From an uncultured Eggerthellaceae bacterium (lineage in GTDB: Bacteria > Actinomycetota > Coriobacteriia > Coriobacteriales > Eggerthellaceae): DNA of 18,092 bases. How positions within the stretch are numbered: position 1 is the stretch's first letter; every line of letters starts with the position of its first letter. Location: positions 1 through 18,092 of the forward strand of contig CAJTML010000034.1 of NCBI GenBank assembly GCA_910577495.1. The letters run 5' to 3'. This document shows, piece after piece, positions 8,415-13,777 of the stretch. Both the position numbers and the translations under genes were made by a program. The notes under the pieces were generated by a model. The model ran no database searches. It was given only the letters and a program-made list of their open reading frames with translations, and was not told where the DNA came from.

Positions 8415-8909
8415 GTGCAAGAGGTAGTACACCCACTTCGCCCGGTTTACAACACATCAAGTCGCGTTCTTGTTTTGGGAACGATGCCATCACCGGCCTC
8501 ACGCGAGGCCGGTTTTTATTACGCGCATCCACAAAATAGATTTTGGCGCGTGTTGGCGAAACTCTTTGATGAGCCCCTGCCGCAAACAACTTCCGAACGA
8601 ACAGCATTCGCGCTTGAGCATCACCGGGCGCTCTGGGATGTTTTGGCGTCGTGCGAAATAGCAGGAGCGTCGGATGCGTCAATTACTAATCCGTGCCCCA
8701 ATGATCTTTCGGTTGTGCTGAACCGGGCACCCATTCGCTGTATTTGCACAACGGGTAAAAAGGCAGCGCAATTATATGAGAAATTCGATGCTGCTTTGTA
8801 CCCTCATCTTCGCCATATTGCGCTCCCTTCAACCAGTAGCGCGAACGCCGCTCAAAATCTTGATGATTTAGTGAAGGCATATGAACCACTGAAAGCGCAG
8901 CTTGTGTGA
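8415..8909 (+). CDS. DNA-deoxyinosine (hypoxanthine) glycosylase, UDG superfamily
   Basis: A 164-residue single-domain protein of the uracil-DNA-glycosylase superfamily, closest to the hypoxanthine-DNA glycosylase group (family 6). That group removes deaminated adenine (deoxyinosine) from DNA in base-excision repair. Motif 1 reads GTMPSPASREAGFYYAHPQN (22-41), followed directly by RFW, with the family asparagine at N41. LWDVLASCEIAGASDASI (73-90) and the C-terminal motif LPSTSSANA (137-145) also match. The GTG at 8415 is the best start because motif 1 leaves little room downstream, yet no good Shine-Dalgarno precedes it. It starts 16 bp after the P60 stop codon and is probably translated from the same message, perhaps poorly. 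Other superfamily members (Mug-like) are a less likely alternative. No clear terminator follows. Confidence 0.85.
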   Translation: MQEVVHPLRPVYNTSSRVLVLGTMPSPASREAGFYYAHPQNRFWRVLAKLFDEPLPQTTSERTAFALEHHRALWDVLASCEIAGASDASITNPCPNDLSVVLNRAPIRCICTTGKKAAQLYEKFDAALYPHLRHIALPSTSSANAAQNLDDLVKAYEPLKAQLV

Positions 8910-8983
8910 AACCTGTGAAGGGGAGGAACGAAAAAAGTTTGTGATTTGGCTGCCCTTTGCCGAAATAATAAGTATCTACTCTC

Positions 8984-9010
8984 TTGACGTGGCGTTTTCT
9001 TGCGTATACT
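8984..9010 (+). promoter_or_regulatory. Upstream candidate promoter (P1) of the tRNA-tuf operon
   Basis: TTGACG (8984-8989) and TATACT (9005-9010) are good hexamers, but the spacer is only 15 bp, so activity may be low or regulated. It lies about 100 bp upstream of the stronger P2. Confidence 0.45.
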
Positions 9011-9082
9011 TACCCATCACGCCCGCACAACGAGCCGGAAAACGGATAAATCGTGGAGACACACCCGGGGGCGTGTTAACAG

Positions 9083-9111
9083 TTGACACCGGGTTGCCAG
9101 TAGCGTATTAT
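9083..9111 (+). promoter_or_regulatory. Strong sigma-70-type promoter (P2) of the tRNA-tuf operon
   Basis: A consensus TTGACA (9083-9088), exactly 17 bp, then TATTAT (9106-9111) predict initiation at about 9117-9119, some 73 nt before tRNA-Tyr. It is the best promoter match in the window, as expected for a tRNA/tuf unit. Confidence 0.85.
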
Positions 9112-9114
9112 TCT

Positions 9115-9152
9115 CCTGCTCGTAAGTTTGGTTTCGCAAATTTGCGGGCAGG
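9115..9152 (+). other. 16-bp leader hairpin at the predicted 5' end of the tRNA-tuf transcript
   Basis: Arms 9115-9130 (CCTGCTCGTAAGTTTG) and 9137-9152 (CAAATTTGCGGGCAGG) pair along all 16 positions with three G-U wobbles, around a 6-nt loop. It begins within a few bases of the predicted P2 start. The bases after it are not a T run, so it is not a simple terminator. It could stabilise the 5' end, direct RNase processing, or be a protein-binding inverted repeat. Confidence 0.65.
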
Positions 9153-9190
9153 CAGCTTGATAATTACACATGAATTAAGCAGCGAATCAG

Positions 9191-9275
9191 GGGCGTGTGC
9201 CCGAGTGGTTAAAGGGGACGGGCTGTAAACCCGTTGGCTTTGCCTACCTAGGTTCGAATCCTAGCGCGCCCACCA
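9191..9275 (+). tRNA. tRNA-Tyr (GTA)
   Basis: Class II tRNA with CCA encoded. The acceptor stem GGGCGTG pairs with CGCGCCC (one G-U), the anticodon stem ACGGG/CCCGT encloses loop CTGTAAA giving anticodon GTA, a long variable arm follows, and the T arm is CTAGG-TTCGAAT-CCTAG. First of three tRNAs; 3 bp separate it from tRNA-Thr. Confidence 0.97.
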
Positions 9276-9278
9276 TTT

Positions 9279-9354
9279 GCCTGTGTAGCTCAGTCGGTAG
9301 AGCACTTCGTTGGTAACGAAGAGGTCACCGGTTCAAGTCCGGTCGCAGGCTCCA
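9279..9354 (+). tRNA. tRNA-Thr (GGT)
   Basis: A 76-nt cloverleaf with encoded CCA. Acceptor GCCTGTG pairs with CGCAGGC, anticodon stem CTTCG/CGAAG encloses loop TTGGTAA (anticodon GGT, reading ACC/ACU), and the T arm is ACCGG-TTCAAGT-CCGGT. Located 8 bp before tRNA-Met. Confidence 0.97.
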
Positions 9355-9362
9355 TGCTTTTT

Positions 9363-9439
9363 GGCGGTGTAGCTCAGTTGGTCAGAGCACACGGTTCATA
9401 CCCGTGGCGTCACTGGTTCAAATCCAGTCACCGCTACCA
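9363..9439 (+). tRNA. tRNA-Met (CAT), elongator type
   Basis: A 77-nt cloverleaf with encoded CCA. Anticodon stem CACGG/CCGTG encloses loop TTCATAC, anticodon CAT. It lacks the three G-C anticodon-stem pairs and the unpaired first acceptor position of initiator tRNA, since G1 can pair with U72. It is therefore elongator Met; a lysidine-modified Ile-CAT tRNA cannot be excluded from sequence alone. Confidence 0.93.
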
Positions 9440-9450
9440 TTGCAACTAGT

Positions 9451-9469
9451 GCGTCCGCTTGTCGGACGC
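9451..9469 (+). other. Hairpin between tRNA-Met and tuf (processing site or attenuator)
   Basis: A perfect 7-bp GC-rich stem (GCGTCCG / CGGACGC, loop CTTGT) stands 11 bp after tRNA-Met. TTATCATTTT follows, a broken T tract. It may be a weak terminator or attenuator that sets the tRNA:tuf ratio, or a processing and stability element at the 5' end of the tuf message. No convincing separate tuf promoter is seen between it and the tuf ATG. Confidence 0.5.
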
Positions 9470-9524
9470 TTATCATTTTGGTTTTAACTTTCGCGTAATG
9501 CAATTCTCTTTAAGGAGGAGAAAC

Positions 9525-10727
9525 ATGGCAAAGGAGAAGTTCGAGCGTTCCAAGCCGCATGTTAACATTGGTACGATTGGCCACGTTGACCACGGTAAGA
9601 CTACGCTGACTGCCGCTATTTCAAAGACGCTGTCTGAGAATGATGGCACTCATGGCTCCGCTACCGCTGACTTCACGGCTTTCGATCAGATCGACAAGGC
9701 TCCGGAAGAGCGCGAGCGTGGTATCACGATTTCAATTGCTCACATTGAGTATCAGACGGACACCCGTCACTATGCACACGTTGACTGCCCGGGTCACGCT
9801 GACTACGTCAAGAACATGATCACCGGTGCTGCTCAGATGGACGGTGCAATCCTCGTTATCGCTGCAACCGACGGTCCTATGGCTCAGACTCGTGAGCACA
9901 TCCTGTTGGCTCGTCAGGTAGGCGTACCTTACATCGTAGTCTTCCTGAACAAGTGCGACATGGTTGACGACGAAGAGCTCATCGAGCTCGTTGAGATGGA
10001 AGTTCGTGAGCTGCTTGACAGCTACGAGTTCCCGGGCGACGACACCCCGATCATCCGCGGTTCTGCTCTGAAGGCTCTTGAGGGCGACAAAGAGTGGCAG
10101 GAAAAGATCTGGGAGCTCATGGATGCAGTTGACTCTTACATCCCGACCCCGGAGCGTGACGTTGACAAGCCATTCTTGATGGCTGTTGAGGACACCATGA
10201 CCATTACTGGCCGTGGTACTGTTGCTACCGGCCGTGTAGAGCGTGGCGTTCTGCATGTAAACGACCCGCTGGAGATCGTTGGTATCAAAGAGACCCAGAA
10301 CACCGTTTGCACCGGTATTGAGATGTTCCGCAAGCTCCTCGACGAGGCTCAGGCTGGCGACAACATTGGCTGCTTGCTCCGCGGCATCAAGCGTGAAGAG
10401 ATTGTTCGTGGCCAGGTTCTCTGCAAGCCGGGCAGCGTAACTCCTCACACTGAGTTCGAGGGTCAGGTTTACATCCTTACCAAGGAAGAGGGTGGACGTC
10501 ATACCCCGTTCTTCGACGGCTATCGTCCGCAGTTCTACTTCCGCACCACCGACGTTACCGGCGTTGCTCACCTGCCCGAGGGCACTGAGATGGTTATGCC
10601 GGGCGACAACGTAACGATCAAGGGCGAACTGATTCACCCGATCGCTATGGAGGAAGGCCTTAAGTTCGCTATCCGCGAGGGTGGCCGCACCGTAGGCTCT
10701 GGTCGTGTTACGAAGATCTTTAAGTAA
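9525..10727 (+). CDS. tuf: Elongation factor Tu
   Basis: A 400-residue translational GTPase that delivers aminoacyl-tRNA to the ribosome. G motifs are GHVDHGKT (19-26), RGITI (65-69), DCPGH with the catalytic histidine (87-91), NKCD (142-145) and SAL (180-182). EF-Tu domains II and III fill the remainder. AAGGAGG at 9512-9518 gives the start MAKEKF at 9525. Its codon choice is narrow and typical of highly expressed genes. The gene sits behind tRNA genes, as tufB does in E. coli, rather than after fusA. Whether this is the only tuf copy cannot be told here. Transcription probably comes from P2 through the tRNAs, with most of it ending at the hairpin after the gene. Confidence 0.99.
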   Translation: MAKEKFERSKPHVNIGTIGHVDHGKTTLTAAISKTLSENDGTHGSATADFTAFDQIDKAPEERERGITISIAHIEYQTDTRHYAHVDCPGHADYVKNMITGAAQMDGAILVIAATDGPMAQTREHILLARQVGVPYIVVFLNKCDMVDDEELIELVEMEVRELLDSYEFPGDDTPIIRGSALKALEGDKEWQEKIWELMDAVDSYIPTPERDVDKPFLMAVEDTMTITGRGTVATGRVERGVLHVNDPLEIVGIKETQNTVCTGIEMFRKLLDEAQAGDNIGCLLRGIKREEIVRGQVLCKPGSVTPHTEFEGQVYILTKEEGGRHTPFFDGYRPQFYFRTTDVTGVAHLPEGTEMVMPGDNVTIKGELIHPIAMEEGLKFAIREGGRTVGSGRVTKIFK

Positions 10728-10750
10728 CATTACCTGGTAATTCGCAATTG

Positions 10751-10783
10751 AGTGGGGTTCGCTTCGCGGCGAACCCCACTTTG
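10751..10783 (+). terminator. Terminator-like hairpin after tuf
   Basis: A perfect 12-bp stem (arms 10751-10762 and 10769-10780, loop TTCGCG) lies 23 bp after the tuf stop. Only three T's follow, so termination may be partial and allow read-through into rpmG. Confidence 0.75.
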
Positions 10784-10842
10784 TGAGAGATTCATGTGTA
10801 GTCTATCTAGTGAGCTTTGAAGAATAGGTAAAAGGAGAATTC

Positions 10843-10992
10843 ATGCGTACGATGGTCACTTTGGCGTGCACTGAGTGCAAGCGTCGCAACTATACGACCA
10901 CCAAAAACAAGCAGAACAATCCTGACCGTATCGAGTTGAAGAAATACTGCAAGTGGTGCCGTGAGCACACGTTGCACAAAGAGACTCGTTAG
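10843..10992 (+). CDS. rpmG: 50S ribosomal protein L33
   Basis: A 49-residue protein, MRTMVTLACTECKRRNY onward, of standard bacterial L33 length. Two CxxC pairs (C9/C12 and C36/C39) make it the zinc-binding C+ form. AAAAGGAG ends 5 bp before the ATG. It precedes tRNA-Trp and secE, the usual order in many actinobacteria and Firmicutes. A separate promoter is not obvious: TTGTGA at 10781 with a 17-bp spacer to TATCTA is a weak possibility, so read-through from tuf is equally likely. Confidence 0.97.
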   Translation: MRTMVTLACTECKRRNYTTTKNKQNNPDRIELKKYCKWCREHTLHKETR

Positions 10993-11016
10993 TGTGTCAG
11001 AGGTTTGTACGAGCAT

Positions 11017-11093
11017 AGGCCAGTAGCTCCAATTGGTAGAGCGGCGGTCTCCAAAACCGCATGTTGGGGGTTCGAGTCCCTCCTGGCCTGCCA
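11017..11093 (+). tRNA. tRNA-Trp (CCA)
   Basis: A 77-nt cloverleaf with encoded CCA. Acceptor AGGCCAG pairs perfectly with CTGGCCT, discriminator G, anticodon stem GCGGT/ACCGC with loop CTCCAAA (anticodon CCA), T arm GGGGG-TTCGAGT-CCCTC. It lies between rpmG and secE, its common place in bacteria. Confidence 0.97.
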
Positions 11094-11113
11094 GCTCGAA
11101 ACCAGCTCTACAT

Positions 11114-11169
11114 ATGAGCAGCTTGTATTCAGGTTGCTTTGATGAGCAGCTTGAGGACAGGCTGCTTGT
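11114..11169 (+). repeat. Two 28-bp imperfect tandem repeats, each able to form a hairpin
   Basis: Units 11114-11141 and 11142-11169 both begin ATGAGCAGCTTG and share CAGG and TGCTT blocks. In each unit AGCAGC can pair with GTTGCT or GCTGCT about ten bases later, giving two small hairpins in a row between tRNA-Trp and secE. Function unknown; possibly RNA processing. Confidence 0.6.
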
Positions 11170-11208
11170 TTGATGTTCAGACGGAAACGGTTCCGACGAA
11201 GGATTCAG

Positions 11209-11664
11209 ATGGCAAAGAAATCAAAAACTCAGCGTGCTAAAGCATCTGCAGCTCGTGCGGCTCGTAAAGAGCAGCAGCTTCGTGATGCGCAGGTAGCTGC
11301 TGAGGCAAATGAGATCTCTGATGCAGAGGTTGACACCATTGAGGATGCAAAGAAGAAACTCTTCAAGCGATCCGACAATAAGGACGCTTCCGTAAGCAAC
11401 GGCAAACAAGGGAAAGCTCAAGAGAAGAGCGTTGCTAAGAAGGCTGACAAGAAGCCGGCGAAGAAAAGCCGCTTCCAGTTCTTTAAGGACGTTAAGTTAG
11501 AGCTTAAGCGCGTTACCTGGCCGACGAAGCAAGACGTACTTCGTTGGAGTGTTGTAGTAGTTGTCGCGCTGCTGTTCTTTGGTGTATACGTTGCACTTCT
11601 TGACAATGTTGTCATTACGCCAGTACTGGTTGGCATCTCAGGATTAGCTGGACTGGGGGCGTAG
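11209..11664 (+). CDS. secE: Preprotein translocase subunit SecE
   Basis: A 151-residue membrane protein of the SecYEG channel. The conserved part is C-terminal: an amphipathic stretch with FFKDVKLELKRVTWPTKQDV (91-110), then one transmembrane helix (about 114-132). About 88 mostly charged, Lys/Ala-rich residues precede it, making it longer than minimal SecE (about 60-70) but similar to actinobacterial forms. GAAGGA at 11198-11203 supports ATG 11209 over in-frame alternatives at 11170 and 11173. The nusG ATG follows 4 bp after the stop, so the two are surely co-transcribed. Confidence 0.95.
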   Translation: MAKKSKTQRAKASAARAARKEQQLRDAQVAAEANEISDAEVDTIEDAKKKLFKRSDNKDASVSNGKQGKAQEKSVAKKADKKPAKKSRFQFFKDVKLELKRVTWPTKQDVLRWSVVVVVALLFFGVYVALLDNVVITPVLVGISGLAGLGA

Positions 11665-11668
11665 ATAC

Positions 11669-12202
11669 ATGTCGAAGAAGTGGTACGTGCTGCATACTTA
11701 CTCAGGGTATGAGAATAAAGTGAAGAAAAACCTTGAGACTCGCGTAGAGACGATGGGTCTTGAGAATAATATATTTGGTATTGAAATCCCAACCGAGACG
11801 GTTACCGAGATTAAAGACGGCGGTCGTCGTGTTGAGAGCGAGAAAAAAGTTCTTCCGGGCTACGTCTTGGTTCGCATGGAACTTGATGATCGCAGCTGGG
11901 CAGCGGTTCGCAATACGCCGGGTGTAACGGGCTTTGTGGGCGCTGACGGCAAACCAGCTCCGCTGACTCGTGATGAGTACAACAAGATTATGAAGCGTAC
12001 TTCTCATGAGGCTCCGAAGAAAACTTCTACCACCCTTGAGGTTGGACAATCGGTTAAGGTTATCTCTGGACCGCTTGCTGAGTTCGACGGTGTGGTTTCT
12101 GAAGTTTCGCCTGAGGCTGGCAAGGTCAAGGTTATGGTTTCCATCTTTGGCCGCGAGACTCCGGTTGAGCTGTCCTTTGACCAAGTGTCAAAGATTTCGT
12201 AA
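11669..12202 (+). CDS. nusG: Transcription termination/antitermination factor NusG
   Basis: A 177-residue elongation factor that binds RNA polymerase and couples to Rho and ribosomal S10. The NGN domain covers 1 to about 112 (KWYVLHTYSGYENKVKKNLE; LPGYVLVRM; RNTPGVTGFVG), followed by a short linker. The KOW domain is 124-177 (VGQSVKVISGPLAEFDGVV, with the usual FGRETPVEL ending). Length is standard, with no actinobacterial acidic N-terminal extension as seen in Streptomyces. The SD is the G-rich end of secE (GGGGG, 11655-11659). Transcription probably continues into rplK. Confidence 0.97.
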   Translation: MSKKWYVLHTYSGYENKVKKNLETRVETMGLENNIFGIEIPTETVTEIKDGGRRVESEKKVLPGYVLVRMELDDRSWAAVRNTPGVTGFVGADGKPAPLTRDEYNKIMKRTSHEAPKKTSTTLEVGQSVKVISGPLAEFDGVVSEVSPEAGKVKVMVSIFGRETPVELSFDQVSKIS

Positions 12203-12212
12203 GGCGAACTAG

Positions 12213-12261
12213 CGACATGCGTGCCCGCGTGGACCGGGGCTTCTCACGCAACAAAGTGTCG
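12213..12261 (+). other. Nested stem structure in the nusG-rplK gap
   Basis: Three successive arms pair in nested order: CGACA (12213-12217) with TGTCG (12257-12261), GCGTG (12219-12223) with CACGC (12245-12249), and CCC (12224-12226) with GGG inside 12236-12239. It lies 54-102 nt before the rplK ATG, where ribosomal-protein leaders often regulate L11 operons. No match to a named leader can be claimed. A weak TATAAG (12270-12275) just downstream could instead mark an internal promoter. Confidence 0.4.
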
Positions 12262-12314
12262 TTATTTCATATAAGTTTTTGAGTTGATATCATCAGCTGA
12301 AAGGATTGTTCACA

Positions 12315-12815
12315 ATGGCTGAAAAGAAAGCAACTGGCTTTATTAAGCTTCAGATTCCTGCAGGCGCTGCAAACCCGGCTCCTCCGGTAGGTCCGGCACT
12401 TGGTGCTCAGGGTGTTAACATCATGCAGTTCTGCCAGGCATTCAATGCTCAGACGCAGGATCAATCTGGCACCATTATCCCGGTTGAGATCACGGTTTAT
12501 GAAGACAAGTCATTTACCTTTGTCTGCAAGACCCCTCCGGCAGCTATCTTGATTAAGGAAAAGCTCGGCATCAAGAGCGGTTCTGGCATTCCTCAACTTC
12601 AGGTTGCTGGCCGTTTGACCGAAGAGCAGCTGCGTGAAATCGCAGAGATCAAGATGCCCGACCTGAACGCTAACACCATCGAGGCAGCAATGGAGATCAT
12701 CGCTGGCACCGCTCGTTCAATGGGTGTTCGCATTGAGGGTCGTGAGATGAAGAAGAAGTACGTACCTTCTAAGAAGGTTGCGGCTATGCTTCAGGGCAAG
12801 TCGATCGACGAATAG
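12315..12815 (+). CDS. rplK: 50S ribosomal protein L11 with C-terminal extension
   Basis: A 166-residue L11, part of the GTPase-associated centre of the large subunit. The N-terminal domain shows IKLQIPAGAANPAPPVGPAL (10-29) and GVNIMQFCQAFN. The rRNA-binding C-terminal domain ends with NTIEAAMEIIAGTARSMGVR, where normal L11 (about 141-144 residues) stops. About 22-24 further residues follow, Lys-rich, beginning GREMKKKYV and ending SIDE. ATG 12315 is preceded by GAAAGGA (12299-12304 region). The next gene is rplA, 116 bp away, separated by two structured RNA elements. Confidence 0.96.
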   Translation: MAEKKATGFIKLQIPAGAANPAPPVGPALGAQGVNIMQFCQAFNAQTQDQSGTIIPVEITVYEDKSFTFVCKTPPAAILIKEKLGIKSGSGIPQLQVAGRLTEEQLREIAEIKMPDLNANTIEAAMEIIAGTARSMGVRIEGREMKKKYVPSKKVAAMLQGKSIDE

Positions 12816-12822
12816 TCACCTT

Positions 12823-12849
12823 ATATGGGCGTCGCAGTGGCGCCCATAT
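12823..12849 (+). other. Hairpin between rplK and rplA (possible attenuator)
   Basis: A perfect 9-bp stem (ATATGGGCG / CGCCCATAT, 9-nt loop) starts 7 bp after the rplK stop. TCTACGTTTT follows, so the T tract is delayed and termination, if any, would be partial. It may instead protect the upstream message or separate rplK from the L1 regulatory site. Confidence 0.5.
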
Positions 12850-12881
12850 TCTACGTTTTAGGAATTACCCACAAGGGTGTT

Positions 12882-12928
12882 CATAGAGGTGGAAGGGCGC
12901 AAGCCCGCTACATACCACGAAAGGAAAG
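12882..12928 (+). promoter_or_regulatory. Probable ribosomal protein L1 binding site (23S mimic) in the rplA leader
   Basis: The sequence ATAGAGGTGG, an inner GGGC-GCAA-GCCC stem-loop (12895-12906), then CTACATACCAC (12908-12918) forms a two-part helix: GTGG (12889-12892) pairs with CCAC (12915-12918) across an asymmetric internal loop. The flanks resemble the 23S rRNA L1 region, which runs AUAGGUGGGAG on one side and GAAAUACCACC on the other. The site abuts the rplA Shine-Dalgarno GAAAGGAAAG (12919-12928), so bound L1 would block its own translation. Confidence 0.7.
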
Positions 12929-12931
12929 AAC

Positions 12932-13642
12932 ATGAAGAAGCTTGCAAAGAAATATGCAGCTGCCAAAGAGGCAATCGGCGACGCAACCTATGCTCCGATT
13001 GACGCTTTCAAGCTGGTCAAAGAGGTTTCTACCGCCAACTTTGACGAGACTATCACTGCTGACTTCCGTCTGGGCATTGACACCCGTCAGGCTGATCAGC
13101 AACTGCGCGGCACGGTAAGCCTGCCGAACGGTTCTGGTAAGACGGTTCGCGTTGCTGTTTTTGCTGAGGGCGAAGCAGCTCGTGCAGCTCAAGAAGCTGG
13201 CGCTGACATCGTTGGCACCGAGGAGCTCATGGATCAGATTCAGCGCGGCGAATTTAACTTCGACGCTGCTGTTGCAACGCCTGACCAAATGGGCAAAGTT
13301 GGCCGTTTGGGTAAAATCTTGGGCCCGCGTGGTTTGATGCCGAACCCCAAGCTTGGTACGGTTACGACCGACGTTGCTAAGGCAATCAACGAGCTCAAGG
13401 GTGGCCGTGTTGAGTATCGTGCAGACCGCTACGGTATTGCTCACGTAATCATCGGCAAGGCTTCCTTTACGCCGGAGCAACTTGCTGAGAACTATGGCGC
13501 CGTGTATGACGAGATCCTGCGCATGAAGCCGGCTGCTGCTAAGGGCAAGTATGTGAAGTCAGTCACCGTTTCTGGCACCATGACGCCGGGCATCACGATT
13601 GACTCTTCAGTAACCCGCAACTACACCGAGGCTGCTGAATAA
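12932..13642 (+). CDS. rplA: 50S ribosomal protein L1
   Basis: A 236-residue L1, the protein of the mobile L1 stalk at the ribosomal E site and usual translational repressor of its operon. The L1 signature GRLGKILGPRGLMPNPKLGTVT is at about 124-145, and length is normal. GAAAGGAAAG just before ATG 12932 is the ribosome binding site; a rRNA-like hairpin immediately upstream suggests autoregulation. It is the last gene of the block and is ended by a strong terminator; rplJ and rplL, which commonly follow, are absent here. Confidence 0.98.
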   Translation: MKKLAKKYAAAKEAIGDATYAPIDAFKLVKEVSTANFDETITADFRLGIDTRQADQQLRGTVSLPNGSGKTVRVAVFAEGEAARAAQEAGADIVGTEELMDQIQRGEFNFDAAVATPDQMGKVGRLGKILGPRGLMPNPKLGTVTTDVAKAINELKGGRVEYRADRYGIAHVIIGKASFTPEQLAENYGAVYDEILRMKPAAAKGKYVKSVTVSGTMTPGITIDSSVTRNYTEAAE

Positions 13643-13665
13643 CGCGTTTGAACACAACACGCACG

Positions 13666-13697
13666 AGAGGAACCCGAATCTGAGGGTTCCTCTTTTT
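13666..13697 (+). terminator. Rho-independent terminator of the rplK-rplA unit
   Basis: A perfect 10-bp stem (AGAGGAACCC 13666-13675 with GGGTTCCTCT 13684-13693, 8-nt loop) runs into TTTTT. It lies 23 bp after the rplA stop. Confidence 0.95.
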
Positions 13698-13777
13698 ATA
13701 TGGCGAAGCTTGCGCGGAACTTGTCTATACGCACAAGCTGCCTATTGAGCCGCGTAAACAACGGAAAGGAGCGCGCG

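Noticed and set aside
8910..9190. T-box or other tRNA-sensing leader before the tRNA-tuf operon
   Set aside because: No T-box antiterminator sequence and no terminator alternative were seen; the region is explained by tandem promoters and one long hairpin.
8902..9228. Open frame of about 108 codons running from the end of the glycosylase gene into tRNA-Tyr
   Set aside because: It crosses both promoters, the leader hairpin and the tRNA gene, and its composition is not protein-like.
9732..10730. Open frame of 332 codons antisense to tuf
   Set aside because: Highly biased codon use in tuf leaves few stops on the other strand. The product resembles no family I know and has no ribosome binding site of its own.
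12908..13480. Open frame antisense to rplA
   Set aside because: Same explanation as for tuf: an opposite-strand shadow of a highly expressed gene.
13700..13777. N-terminally extended start for map at ATG 13700
   Set aside because: It overlaps the terminator's T tract, has no Shine-Dalgarno, and would add 26 residues not seen in type I methionine aminopeptidases.
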